NCBI RefSeq assembly: GCF_002086635.1
Contig: NZ_MVHD01000049.1
Coordinates: 1-44,078, forward strand
Length of the DNA stretch: 44,078 nt
Origin: Mycobacterium alsense
Lineage (GTDB): Bacteria > Actinomycetota > Actinomycetes > Mycobacteriales > Mycobacteriaceae
Reading direction: 5' to 3'
This document shows, one piece after another, positions 24,862 through 33,513 of this stretch. The position numbers and the translations under genes were made by a program. Position 1 is the stretch's first letter. Each line of letters begins with the position of its first letter. The notes under the pieces are model-generated. The model was not told where the DNA came from. It did no database searches and worked only from the letters and a program-made list of their open reading frames with translations.

Positions 24862-25305
24862 GACACATCCGCACTCACCGAGCTCGGCCACGCCCGCTAC
24901 GCCCTGCTCCGATCGTTTCGCCGCGACGACCGACCCGTGGACACGCCGATCTGGTTCGCGGTGGACGGCGACGCGCTCCTCTTTCGCACCAAGGTGGGCC
25001 CGAAGACGCGGCGGCTCGAGGCGAACCGCGCCGTCGAGCTCACCGCGTGCGACTACCGGGGCCGGGCCCGCCCGGGAGCGGCCAGGCTGGCCGGCCGCGC
25101 CACGATCCTGTCGGGCCACGATGCCGAGCGGGCCAACCGGATGCTGCACGACCGTTACGGGTGGCAGTGGAACATCGTGCCGCTGCTCAAGGTTCCGGGG
25201 GTGACCAACGTCCATCGCGACCTGAGCCTGCGCGAAAAGCTCCGGCGCGCACGCGATCGCGGGGTGTGGAGCGACAGCGTCATCGTCCGGGTGGACCTCC
25301 CCTGA
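24859..25305 (+). CDS. PPOX-class F420-dependent oxidoreductase-like protein
   Basis: The 148-residue split-barrel protein has the FDOR pattern: ARYALLRSFRRDDRPVDTPIWFAVDGDALLFRT, then KTRRLEANRAVELTACDYRG. Family members use F420 or flavin to reduce varied small molecules in the cytoplasm. ATG 24859 is chosen over the in-frame TTG 24847, because that TTG is the -10 of the MerR-type promoter. It is the likely target of the divergent MerR regulator, suggesting a stress-induced reductase. The inducing signal is unknown. Confidence 0.8.
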   Translation: MDTSALTELGHARYALLRSFRRDDRPVDTPIWFAVDGDALLFRTKVGPKTRRLEANRAVELTACDYRGRARPGAARLAGRATILSGHDAERANRMLHDRYGWQWNIVPLLKVPGVTNVHRDLSLREKLRRARDRGVWSDSVIVRVDLP

Positions 25306-25329
25306 CCCCGGCCCCTGACCCCGGCGAGC

Positions 25330-25377
25330 GCGCGCGTTTGTACGGCGACACGCCGTAAATCGCGTACATTTGCGCGC
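25330..25377. repeat. Palindromic intergenic element between convergent genes
   Basis: An inner hairpin pairs TACGGC (25341-25346) with GCCGTA (25352-25357) around a five-base loop. Outer arms 25330-25343 and 25364-25377 match as GCGCGC....GTAC, with mismatches in the central four bases. It lies between the convergent PPOX and dnaE1 genes and may act as a two-way terminator. I recall similar palindromes between genes in other mycobacterial genomes, but cannot check this here. Confidence 0.55.
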
Positions 25378-25397
25378 CCACGCGGCGCACTGCGGCG

Positions 25398-28300
25398 CTA
25401 GACGCCCAGGCAGCCCGGGCCCAGCAGCTCCTTCAGGTCGCCCATCAGCGCCGGCGAGGGCGTCACCCGCAGCGAGGCGTCCAGCTCGAGCGTGGTGATC
25501 CGGTCGCCGCTGATGAGCCGCAGGTGCACCTGCGAGGTGCCGGGGTGGCGCGCCAGCACCTGCTTGAGCGCGCTGACCTTGTCGAGGGTGCACTGCCGCG
25601 TGGGCATGCTGACGGCCAGCGGCCGGTCGGGCTGGGCGTGGGAAAAGTCGGGCACCACAAGGTCGTTGGCGATCAGGGCGATCCGGTCGTCGCGGATGGC
25701 CACTTTGGCGTTGATCAACACCACCGCGTCGTCGACGATGTCGGCGCCGAACGTGGAGTACGCGTGTGGGAAGAACATCACCTCGATGCCGCCGGTGAGG
25801 TCCTCGAGTTGCGCGGAGGCCCAAGGCATCCCGTTCTTGTTGACCCGCCGGTTCACCGACGCCAGGATGCCGCCCACCCGCACCTGGGTGTCGTTGGGAA
25901 TGTCGCCGTCCAGGATCGCCGGGATCGCGGTGTCGACCTGGGCGCTCAGCAGGTGTGCCACCCGGTTGAGCGGATGCCCGGACACGTACAGCCCCAGCAT
26001 CTCTCGCTCCAGGGCAAGCTTGTGCTTGTCCTCCCACTCGTCGTCGGGCACCTTGATGGTGAACACCGCGTCAGTGGCGCCTTCCCCGTCGGAGCCGCCG
26101 AACAGGTCGAACTGCCCCATCGCCTCGGCCTTCTTGGTGCCCAGCACCGAGTCGACGGCGTCGGTGTGCACCAGGAACAGGCCCTTGCGGGCGTGCCCCA
26201 GCGAGTCGAACGCGCCCGCCTTGATCAGCGACTCGGTGACCTTCTTGTTGCACGCCGAGATGTCGATCTTGTTCAGGTAGTCCGAGAAATCGGTGAATTT
26301 GCCTTTGGCGCCGCGGGTTTGGATCAGCGAGCTCACGACGTTGGCGCCGACGTTGCGGACCGCGCCCAGCCCGTAGCGGATGTCGGCGCCCACCGAGGCG
26401 AAGTTCAGGCCGGACTCGTTGACGTCCGGGGGCAACACCGTGATGCCCAGCTTGCGGCAGTCGGCGAGGTAGACGGCCGCCTTGTCCTTGTCGTCACCGA
26501 CCGAGGTCAGCAGCCCGGCCATGTACTCGGCGGGATAGTTGGCCTTGAGGTAGGCGGTCCAGTAGGACACCATGCCGTAACCCGCGGCGTGCGACTTGTT
26601 GAACGCGTAGTCGGCGAACGGAAGGATGGTGTCCCACAACGCTTTGATCGCGGCCGCGGAGAACCCGTTCGCCTTCATGCCGTCGGAGAATCCCTCGAAC
26701 TCCTTCTCCAGCACCTCACGCTTCTTCTTGCCCATGGCCTTGCGCAGAATGTCGGCTCGGGCCAGCGAATAGCTGGCCACCTTCTGCGCGATGCGCATGA
26801 TCTGCTCCTGATACACGATCAGGCCGTAGGTCTCGGCGAGGATCTCGCGCAGCGGTTCCTCGAGCTCGGGGTGGATGGGCTTGATCGCCTGCCTGCCGTT
26901 CTTGCGGTCGGCGTAGTCGTTGTGGGCGTTCATGCCCATCGGCCCGGGCCGGTACAGCGCGATCACGGCGACGACGTCCTCGAACCCCGTCGGCTGCATG
27001 CGGCGCAGCAGGTCGCGCATCGGCCCGCCGTCGAGCTGGAACACGCCCAGCGTGTCGCCGCGGCCGAGCAACTCGTAGGTGGCCTTGTCGTCCAGCGGCA
27101 CCGACTCGAGGTCGAGGTCGATTCCCTTGTTGGCCTTGATGTTGTCGATCGCGTCGCCGATGATCGTCAGGTTCCGCAGGCCCAGAAAGTCCATCTTCAG
27201 CAGGCCGATGGCCTCACACGACGGGTAGTCCCAGCCGGTGATGATGGCCCCGTCCTGCGGCCGCTTCCACAGCGGGATCGCCTCCGTCAGCGGCTCGCTG
27301 ATCATGATCACCGCGCAGGCGTGCACCCCGGCGTTGCGGATCAGACCCTCCAGGCCGCGCGCGGTCTGGTAGATGGTGCGCACGTCGGGGTCGGTCTCGA
27401 TCAGGCCGCGGACCTCGGCGGCCTCCTTGTAGCGCTCGTGGTTGGGGTCGGTGATGCCGGAAAGCGGAATGTCCTTGGCCATGATCGCCGGCGGCAGCGC
27501 CTTGGTGATCCGGTCGGCGATGGCGAACCCGGGCTGGCCGTAGTGGATGCGAGCCGAGTCCTTCAGCGCCGCTTTGGTTTTGATGGTGCCGAAGGTGATG
27601 ACCTGGGCGACCCGGTCCGACCCCCACTTGTCGGCGGCGTAGCGCACCATCTCGCCGCGGCGGCGGTCGTCGAAGTCGATGTCGATGTCGGGCATCGAGG
27701 TGCGCTCGGGGTTGAGGAACCGCTCGAACAGCAGGCCGTGCGGGATCGGGTCGATGTCGGTGATGCCCAGCGCGTAGGCGACCAGCGATCCCGCCGCCGA
27801 TCCCCGCCCGGGGCCGACCCGGATGCCCACGGACCGGGCGTAGTTGATCAGGTCGGCGACGATCAAGAAGTACGACGGGAAGCCCTTGCCGCAGATGACG
27901 TCGATCTCGTAGTCGGCCCGCGCGGCGTACGCCTCCGGCGGGCCGCCGGGAAACCGGCGGTTCAGCCCGGCGTTCACCTCGTGCCGCAGCCACGACGCCT
28001 GGTCGTGCCCCTCGGGCACCGGGAAGACCGGCATCCGGTCGCGCGGCGCCCACACCTCGTCGTAGGACTGCACCCGCTCCGCGATCAGCAACGTCGAATC
28101 GCAGGCGCCGGGCACCTCGTCGTCCCAGATCTGGCGCATCTCGGCCGCGGACTTCAGGTAATAGCCGTCGCCGTCGAACTTGAACCGGTTGGGATCCGAC
28201 AGCGTCTTGCCCGTCTGCACGCACAACAGCGCCTCGTGGTTGTGGGCGGCGTCGCGGGTGACGTAGTGACAGTCGTTGGTGGCCAGCGGGCGGATGCCCA

Positions 28301-28946
28301 GCGTGCGGCCGATCTCCAGCAGCCCGTCGCGCACCCGCCGCTCGATGGACAGCCCGTGGTCCATCAGCTCGAGGAAGTAGTTGTCCGGCCCGACGATCTC
28401 GCGCCACCGGGCGGCCGCCTCCAGCGCCTCGCGGTCGTGGCCGAGGCGCAGCCGCGTCTGCACCTCCCCGGACGGGCAGCCGGTGGTGATGATGATGCCC
28501 TCGGCGTGTTCGGCGATGAGCTCGGCGTCCATCCGCGCCCACTTGCTCAGCTGCCCCTCGAACGAGGCCAGCGAGGTCAGCTTGAACAGGTTGCGCAGCC
28601 CGACGGCGTTCTCGGCCAGCATCGTCAGGTGCGTGTAGGAGCCGCTGCCGGAGACGTCGTCGGCCTTCTGGCTGGGGTCCCCCCACGTGATGCGCCGGGT
28701 GTCGAACCGCGAGGCGGGCGCGATGTAGGCCTCGACGCCGATGATCGGCTTGATCCCGGCCTTGGTCGCCGCGTTGTAGAACTCGCTGGCCCCAAACATG
28801 TTGCCGTGGTCGGTCATCCCGATCGCGGGCATGTCCAGCCGCTCGACCTCGTCGAGCAGCGGGGTGATCTTCGCGGCACCGTCCAGCATCGAGTACTCGG
28901 TGTGGTTATGCAGGTGCACGAAGGACCGCGAAGATGAACCGCTCAT
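25398..28946 (-). CDS. dnaE1: Replicative DNA polymerase III alpha subunit DnaE1
   Basis: DnaE1 is the essential replicative polymerase. The 1182-residue protein has an N-terminal PHP domain (FVHLHNHTEYSMLDGAAKI, IGMTDHGNMFG, ATNDCHYVTRDAAHNHEAL), which in mycobacterial DnaE1 carries the metal-dependent 3'-5' proofreading exonuclease. The C-family palm follows with GPGRGSAAGSLVAYALGITDIDP and the catalytic acidic motif MPDIDIDFDDRRR, then AFNKSHAAGYGMVSYWTAYLK, a helix-hairpin-helix and a C-terminal OB domain (RVGGILASVNRRVNKNGMPW). Length and motifs match the mycobacterial family. It is transcribed alone, with a convergent gene downstream and a divergent TetR gene upstream. Confidence 0.97.
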   Translation of the reverse strand: MSGSSSRSFVHLHNHTEYSMLDGAAKITPLLDEVERLDMPAIGMTDHGNMFGASEFYNAATKAGIKPIIGVEAYIAPASRFDTRRITWGDPSQKADDVSGSGSYTHLTMLAENAVGLRNLFKLTSLASFEGQLSKWARMDAELIAEHAEGIIITTGCPSGEVQTRLRLGHDREALEAAARWREIVGPDNYFLELMDHGLSIERRVRDGLLEIGRTLGIRPLATNDCHYVTRDAAHNHEALLCVQTGKTLSDPNRFKFDGDGYYLKSAAEMRQIWDDEVPGACDSTLLIAERVQSYDEVWAPRDRMPVFPVPEGHDQASWLRHEVNAGLNRRFPGGPPEAYAARADYEIDVICGKGFPSYFLIVADLINYARSVGIRVGPGRGSAAGSLVAYALGITDIDPIPHGLLFERFLNPERTSMPDIDIDFDDRRRGEMVRYAADKWGSDRVAQVITFGTIKTKAALKDSARIHYGQPGFAIADRITKALPPAIMAKDIPLSGITDPNHERYKEAAEVRGLIETDPDVRTIYQTARGLEGLIRNAGVHACAVIMISEPLTEAIPLWKRPQDGAIITGWDYPSCEAIGLLKMDFLGLRNLTIIGDAIDNIKANKGIDLDLESVPLDDKATYELLGRGDTLGVFQLDGGPMRDLLRRMQPTGFEDVVAVIALYRPGPMGMNAHNDYADRKNGRQAIKPIHPELEEPLREILAETYGLIVYQEQIMRIAQKVASYSLARADILRKAMGKKKREVLEKEFEGFSDGMKANGFSAAAIKALWDTILPFADYAFNKSHAAGYGMVSYWTAYLKANYPAEYMAGLLTSVGDDKDKAAVYLADCRKLGITVLPPDVNESGLNFASVGADIRYGLGAVRNVGANVVSSLIQTRGAKGKFTDFSDYLNKIDISACNKKVTESLIKAGAFDSLGHARKGLFLVHTDAVDSVLGTKKAEAMGQFDLFGGSDGEGATDAVFTIKVPDDEWEDKHKLALEREMLGLYVSGHPLNRVAHLLSAQVDTAIPAILDGDIPNDTQVRVGGILASVNRRVNKNGMPWASAQLEDLTGGIEVMFFPHAYSTFGADIVDDAVVLINAKVAIRDDRIALIANDLVVPDFSHAQPDRPLAVSMPTRQCTLDKVSALKQVLARHPGTSQVHLRLISGDRITTLELDASLRVTPSPALMGDLKELLGPGCLGV

Positions 28947-28961
28947 AGGGACGCCAGTCTA
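28944..28961 (-). promoter_or_regulatory. dnaE1 -10 element near the start codon
   Basis: TAGACT on the minus strand (28961-28956) lies nine bases before ATG 28946. It fits TANNNT and predicts a leader of only two or three bases. No -35 is evident. Confidence 0.35.
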
Positions 28962-29044
28962 TGACCGAGGACCGACGCAACCCCGGCGTGTCGCGAAGTG
29001 TGTCTCCAAACTCTTCCCGCCCGCGCGGCGCAATCAAGCGGATT

Positions 29045-29060
29045 TAAGGTGGGCGCTATG
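29045..29060 (+). promoter_or_regulatory. Leaderless-type promoter of the TetR gene
   Basis: TAAGGT (29045-29050) lies seven bases before ATG 29058. The spacing fits a leaderless or near-leaderless transcript. No convincing ribosome-binding site is present upstream. Confidence 0.4.
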
Positions 29061-29666
29061 ACCCAGACTGCCGCCGGGTGTGCGGGGTCGTCACCGTGGT
29101 CACCGCGAGAGGCCGAACTGCTCGCGGTGACGCTGCGGCTGTTGCAGGAGCACGGCTACGACGGGCTCACGGTGGACGCCGTGGTCAGCGAGGCGCGGGC
29201 CAGCAAGGCCACCGTGTACCGGCGGTGGCCGTCGAAAGCCGAACTGGTGCTGGCCGCGTTCACCGAGGGCATCCGCCAGGTCGCGGTCCCGCCGGAGACC
29301 GGCACGCTGCGCGGCGATCTGCTGCAGATGGGCGAGACGATTTGCCAGCAGGGCCAGCAACACGCCAGCACCATCCGCGCGGTGCTCGTGGAGGTGTCGC
29401 GCCGCCCCGCGCTCAACGACGCCCTGCAACACCAATTCCTCGACCAGCGCAAGGCTCTGGTCCGCCACATCCTGCGGCAGGCCGCCGACCGGGGCGAGAT
29501 CCCCGAGGCCGCGATCGCCGACGAACTCTGGGACCTGCTGCCCGGCTACCTGATCTTCCGCTCCATCATTCCCGGCCGGCCGCCCACCCGCGAGACCGTG
29601 CAAGCCCTCGTCGACGACTTCATCGTGCCCGGCCTCACGCGGTCGCACGGGTATCAGGCCCCTTGA
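29058..29666 (+). CDS. TetR-family regulator (Rv1556-like)
   Basis: The 202-residue repressor has the TetR helix-turn-helix near residues 19-65 (ELLAVTLRLLQEHGYDGLTVDAVVSEARASKATVYRRW, key SKATVYRRWPSK) and an all-helical ligand domain with a TetR_C-like end (LWDLLPGYLIFRSII). Length and its place directly before mmpS/mmpL match Rv1556 beside mmpL6 in M. tuberculosis. A 14-base palindrome in the gap before mmpS is its probable operator, so it likely represses the transporter pair. Confidence 0.88.
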   Translation: MTQTAAGCAGSSPWSPREAELLAVTLRLLQEHGYDGLTVDAVVSEARASKATVYRRWPSKAELVLAAFTEGIRQVAVPPETGTLRGDLLQMGETICQQGQQHASTIRAVLVEVSRRPALNDALQHQFLDQRKALVRHILRQAADRGEIPEAAIADELWDLLPGYLIFRSIIPGRPPTRETVQALVDDFIVPGLTRSHGYQAP

Positions 29667-29692
29667 TAAGAGGTGGTTACGCAGTGTACGCT
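29663..29692 (+). promoter_or_regulatory. SigA-type promoter of mmpS6-mmpL6
   Basis: TTGATA (29663-29668) and TACGCT (29687-29692) are 18 bases apart and match -35 and -10 consensus well. The -35 overlaps the tetR stop codon. The predicted start near 29699 leaves a leader of about 55 bases that contains the palindrome at 29708 and an AAAGG site before GTG 29755. Confidence 0.5.
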
Positions 29693-29707
29693 CACGTCTA
29701 TTGAGCA

Positions 29708-29721
29708 GTACTGGTCAGTAC
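29708..29721. promoter_or_regulatory. Candidate TetR operator
   Basis: GTACTG (29708-29713) and CAGTAC (29716-29721) form a perfect palindrome with a two-base centre, just after the predicted mmpS6 transcription start. Repressor binding there would block transcription. Confidence 0.5.
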
Positions 29722-29754
29722 CGTAGGTTCGCCCGAGCATCGAAAGGCCAACGG

Positions 29755-30201
29755 GTGAGGGGATTTTCGATTACGGCTCTCTTCAGGCGGGGGTGGATTC
29801 TTCTCGTCGCGGTGCTCGTCGCCGCGCTGACCTGCTTCGCCATCTACCGCCTGCACGGCATCTTCGGCTCGCACTACAGCACCTCGGCCAACAGCGGCCT
29901 CGCGAACGAGATCGTCCCGTTCAACCCGAAGCAGGTGGTCCTCGAGGTGTTCGGTGCGCCGGGCGCCGTGGCGACGATCAATTACCTCGACGTCCACGCC
30001 CAACCGCAGGAGGTCAAGAACGCCGCCCTGCCCTGGAAGTACACGATCACCACGACCGAGCCCGCGGTCATCGGCAACGTGGTGGCGCAGGGCAACGGGG
30101 ACGTTCTCGGTTGCCGCATCACCGTCAACGGTGAGGTCAAGGACGAACGCACCGTCAACAAGGTCGACGCCTACACCTACTGCCTGGACAAGTCGGGATG
30201 A
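29755..30201 (+). CDS. mmpS6: MmpS-family membrane accessory protein (MmpS6-like)
   Basis: MmpS proteins are small periplasmic partners anchored by one helix that assist MmpL transporters. The 148-residue product has RRGWILLVAVLVAALTCFAIYRLHGIFGS, the typical single N-terminal helix and family motif, then a beta-sandwich domain with KYTITTTEP and two cysteines (LGCRITVNGEV, YTYCLDKSG) likely to be disulphide-bonded. GTG 29755 is chosen because AAAGG lies just upstream and the N-terminus then matches other MmpS proteins. The stop overlaps the mmpL start as ATGA. The 6 designation rests on the TetR (Rv1556-like) neighbour. Confidence 0.85.
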   Translation: MRGFSITALFRRGWILLVAVLVAALTCFAIYRLHGIFGSHYSTSANSGLANEIVPFNPKQVVLEVFGAPGAVATINYLDVHAQPQEVKNAALPWKYTITTTEPAVIGNVVAQGNGDVLGCRITVNGEVKDERTVNKVDAYTYCLDKSG

Positions 30202-33134
30202 GCACCGGTCAGCCGTCGCGGTCCCGCACGCCGCGCACCATCCGCCGGCTTTCGCTGCCGATCCTGCTGTTCTGGGTGGCGCTGGCCGCCATCACCAACA
30301 TCGCGGTGCCGCAACTCGAAGAGGTCGGCAAGACGCAGAATGTCGCGATGAGCTCGCCGGACGCCCCGTCGCTCAAGGCGGTCAAGCGCATCGGCGCGGT
30401 GTTCAAGGAGTTCGACACCGACAGCTCGGCCATGGTCGTCCTGGAGGGCGACAAGCCGCTGGGCGCGGACGCCCACCGGTTCTACGACGCGATGATCCGC
30501 AAGCTCGAGCGGGACAAGAGGCACGTCGAGCACGTCCAGGACTTCTGGGGCGACACCCTGACGGCGGCGGGTTCGCAGAGCTCGGACGGCAAGGCCGCCT
30601 ACGTCCAGGTGTTCCTGGCGGGCAACCAGGGCTCGGCGCTGGCCAACGAGTCCGTCGGCGCCGTGCGCGACATCGTCGACCGCACGCCGGCGCCGCCGGG
30701 CGTCAAGGCCTACGTCACCGGCGCGGCCCCGCTGATCTCCGACCAGTTCGACGTCGGCAGCAAGGGAACCGCGAAAGTCACCGCGATCACCGTCGGGGTC
30801 ATCGCGGTGATGCTGCTGTTCGTCTACCGGTCGGTCTTCACGATGCTCCTGGTGCTGGTCACGGTCCTCATCGAGATGTCCGCCGCCCGCGGCATCGTGG
30901 CGTTTCTCGGCCACGCCGGGGTGATCGGGCTGTCGACCTACGCGACGAACCTGCTCACGCTGCTGGTGATCGCCGCCGGAACGGACTATGCGATCTTCGT
31001 CGTCGGCCGCTACCAGGAGGCGCGCAGCGCCGGAGAGGACAAGGAAACCGCCTTCTACACCATGTTCCGCGGCACGGCCCACATCGTCCTGGGTTCGGGC
31101 CTGACCGTTGCCGGGGCGGTGTTCTGCCTGAGCGTCACCCGGCTCCCCTACTTCCAGAGCCTGGGAATACCCGCCGCAATCGGCATCCTCGTCGCGCTGG
31201 CCGCCTCGCTGACGCTGGGCCCGGCGGTGCTCACCCTGGGCGCCGCCCTGGGCGTCTTCGACCCGAAGCGCGCGATGCGCACGCGCGGATGGCGGCGGAT
31301 CGGCACGGCCATCGTCCGCTGGCCCGGCCCCATCCTCGTCGCGGCGTGCGCCCTGGCGCTGGTGGGCCTGCTCGCGCTGCCCGGTTACAAGACCAGCTAC
31401 GACACCCGGCCCTACATGCCCGCCGACGCGCCGGCCAATGTCGGCTACACCGCGGCCGAGCGGCACTTCTCGCGCGCCCGGCTGGAGCCCGAATTGCTCA
31501 TGGTCGAAACGGATCACGACATGCGCAACCCGGCCGACATGCTCATCCTGGACCGCGTGGCCAAGGCGGTGTTCCACGTCCCGGGCGTCGCCCAGGTGCA
31601 GACCATCACCCGGCCCCTGGGGACGCCGATCGACCACAGCTCGCTCGCGTTCGTGGTCAGCAATCAGGCCGCGGCCCAGCAGCAGAACCTGACCTACCAG
31701 AGGGAGCGCGCCGACGACCTGCTCAAGCAGGCCGGCGAGATATCGAAGACGATCAACATCCTGAAGCAGCAGTACGCCCTGCAACAGCAGCTCGCCGACG
31801 CCACCCACAGCGAAACCCAAAGCTTTCACGACACGGTCGACACGATCAGGGACCTGCGCGACAAGATCGCGAACTTCGACGACTTCTTCCGCCCGATCCG
31901 AAGCTATTTCTATTGGGAGCGGCATTGCTTCGACATCCCCGCGTGCTGGGCGATCCGATCGGTCCTCGACGCGCTCGACGGGGTCGACCAGCTCACCGAG
32001 AAGTTTGAGAACCTCACGGCCACATTGGACAAGCTCGACGCGCTGCAGCCGAAACTGGTGGCGCTCATACCGCCTCAGATCGACAGCCAGGAGACCAATC
32101 GTCAACTGGCGCTGGCGAGCCACGCGACACAGTCCGGCATCAATGCGCAGACGCAGGCCGCGATCGACAACGCCACGGCACTGGGAAGAGCCTTTGATTC
32201 CGCGAAGAACGACGACAGTTTCTATCTGCCCCCGGAGGTCTTCGACAACCCCGACTTCAAGCGCGGGCTGAAACTGTTCCTCTCGCCCGACGGCAGGGCC
32301 GCCCGGATGATCGTCGTCCACGACGGTGATCCCGCGACGCCCCAAGGGATCTCGCATATCGACCCGATCACGAAGGCCGCACACGAGGCGCTCAAGGGCA
32401 CCCCGATGGCCGCCGCCGACGTCTACGTCGGCGGCACCGCCTCGGCGTACAAGGACATCCAGGATGGCGCGAAGTACGACCTGATGATCGTGGGGCTGGC
32501 CGCGCTCAGCCTCATCCTGCTGATCATGATGGTCATCACGCGCAGCCTGATCGCCGCGCTCGTCATCGTGGGAACGGTCGCCCTATCGCTGGGCGCGTCC
32601 TTCGGGCTGTCGGTGTTGGTATGGCAGTACATGTTTGGCATTCAGCTGTATTGGGTGGTGCTGGCGCTGGCCGTGATCCTGCTGCTGGCGGTCGGTTCCG
32701 ACTACAACCTGCTGTTGATCTCGCGATTCAGGGAAGAAATCCATGCCGGGCTGAAGACGGGCATCATCCGCTCGATGGCCGGTTCCGGCTCGGTGGTGAC
32801 CTCCGCCGGCCTGGTGTTCGCAATCACCATGTGCGCGTTCGTGTTCAGCGGTTTTCAGGTGCTGGGCCAGATCGGGACGACCATCGGTCTCGGGCTGCTG
32901 TTCGACACGCTGATCGTGCGGTCGTTCATGACGCCTTCCGTCGCAACGCTTCTCGGACGATGGTTCTGGTGGCCGCAACGGGTGCGCCCGCGCCCGGCGA
33001 GCACGATGCTGCGTCCCTACGGGCCGCGCTCGGCGGTGCGCCAATTGCTGCTGTGGGAGGACGACGACACGACCGTGATGCCTAGCCGTAGCGCTCCACA
33101 AACTGCTTCAGCGACTTCTCGACGTCCCCTTTGA
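30198..33134 (+). CDS. mmpL6: MmpL-family RND transporter (MmpL6-like), full length
   Basis: MmpL proteins export lipids, siderophores or drugs using proton flow. The 978-residue protein has the full 12-helix layout: helix 1 near 20-40, a first periplasmic domain, helices 2-6 (about 190-375), a second periplasmic domain with a coiled-coil stretch rich in Gln and Lys (about 495-650), and helices 8-12 (about 755-930). Both proton-relay Asp-Tyr pairs are intact: AAGTDYAIFVVGRY and AVGSDYNLLLISRF. In modern M. tuberculosis lineages mmpL6 is truncated and mmpS6 is lost by the TbD1 deletion; here both are whole. The last 53 bases overlap the convergent SRPBCC gene. The substrate is unknown. Confidence 0.9.
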   Translation: MSTGQPSRSRTPRTIRRLSLPILLFWVALAAITNIAVPQLEEVGKTQNVAMSSPDAPSLKAVKRIGAVFKEFDTDSSAMVVLEGDKPLGADAHRFYDAMIRKLERDKRHVEHVQDFWGDTLTAAGSQSSDGKAAYVQVFLAGNQGSALANESVGAVRDIVDRTPAPPGVKAYVTGAAPLISDQFDVGSKGTAKVTAITVGVIAVMLLFVYRSVFTMLLVLVTVLIEMSAARGIVAFLGHAGVIGLSTYATNLLTLLVIAAGTDYAIFVVGRYQEARSAGEDKETAFYTMFRGTAHIVLGSGLTVAGAVFCLSVTRLPYFQSLGIPAAIGILVALAASLTLGPAVLTLGAALGVFDPKRAMRTRGWRRIGTAIVRWPGPILVAACALALVGLLALPGYKTSYDTRPYMPADAPANVGYTAAERHFSRARLEPELLMVETDHDMRNPADMLILDRVAKAVFHVPGVAQVQTITRPLGTPIDHSSLAFVVSNQAAAQQQNLTYQRERADDLLKQAGEISKTINILKQQYALQQQLADATHSETQSFHDTVDTIRDLRDKIANFDDFFRPIRSYFYWERHCFDIPACWAIRSVLDALDGVDQLTEKFENLTATLDKLDALQPKLVALIPPQIDSQETNRQLALASHATQSGINAQTQAAIDNATALGRAFDSAKNDDSFYLPPEVFDNPDFKRGLKLFLSPDGRAARMIVVHDGDPATPQGISHIDPITKAAHEALKGTPMAAADVYVGGTASAYKDIQDGAKYDLMIVGLAALSLILLIMMVITRSLIAALVIVGTVALSLGASFGLSVLVWQYMFGIQLYWVVLALAVILLLAVGSDYNLLLISRFREEIHAGLKTGIIRSMAGSGSVVTSAGLVFAITMCAFVFSGFQVLGQIGTTIGLGLLFDTLIVRSFMTPSVATLLGRWFWWPQRVRPRPASTMLRPYGPRSAVRQLLLWEDDDTTVMPSRSAPQTASATSRRPL

Positions 33135-33513
33135 CGGCGCGGGCCGCGGCAGCACCCACCGGACCGAACAGCGGCCGTCCACCGAGTTCGAGGCGCAGGC
33201 CGAGCGTGGACCCGTCCTCGCTGGGCCGCACCGTCAGCGTGACACCGTATTTGGTCCCGCCCTTGCCGGATCCCTTCATCGCGACCTCGCGCGGCGGGTC
33301 CCACCTCGTCACCGTCCACGTCACCCGGTTGCGCAGGCCCTTCGACCGCGCCACGCCGACGACCTCGGTGCCCTCGGCGATCTGGTCGGGCAGCTCGCTG
33401 CGCCAGCCCTCGTGCATCACCAGCCAGTCGCCCAGCTCCGACAGGTCCGAAACGTGCTCCCACATGTCCTGTGGGGTCATCGGCATGTCAGCGGTCATTT
33501 CGACGGAGGCCAT
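33082..33513 (-). CDS. SRPBCC (polyketide cyclase/START-like) protein, Rv1546-like
   Basis: The 143-residue protein has the helix-grip START-like fold: MASVEMTADMPMTPQDMWEHVSDLSELGDWL at the N-terminus and a long C-terminal helix VKGDVEKSLKQFVERYG closing the hydrophobic cavity. Such proteins bind lipids or aromatic ligands; no catalytic residues are evident. Length and place next to dnaE1-region genes match Rv1546. ATG 33513 is supported by a leaderless -10 six bases upstream. Confidence 0.85.
   Translation of the reverse strand: MASVEMTADMPMTPQDMWEHVSDLSELGDWLVMHEGWRSELPDQIAEGTEVVGVARSKGLRNRVTWTVTRWDPPREVAMKGSGKGGTKYGVTLTVRPSEDGSTLGLRLELGGRPLFGPVGAAAARAVKGDVEKSLKQFVERYG

Noticed and set aside
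25524..28937. 1137-codon open frame on the plus strand opposite dnaE1
   Set aside because: Its composition is Arg/Gly/Val/Asp-rich with no recognisable domain and it mirrors dnaE1 codons; it is a GC-rich antisense shadow.
29701..29754. Upstream TTG start for mmpS6 at 29701
   Set aside because: It would place the operator palindrome in the coding region and lacks a ribosome-binding site; GTG 29755 fits the family N-terminus.
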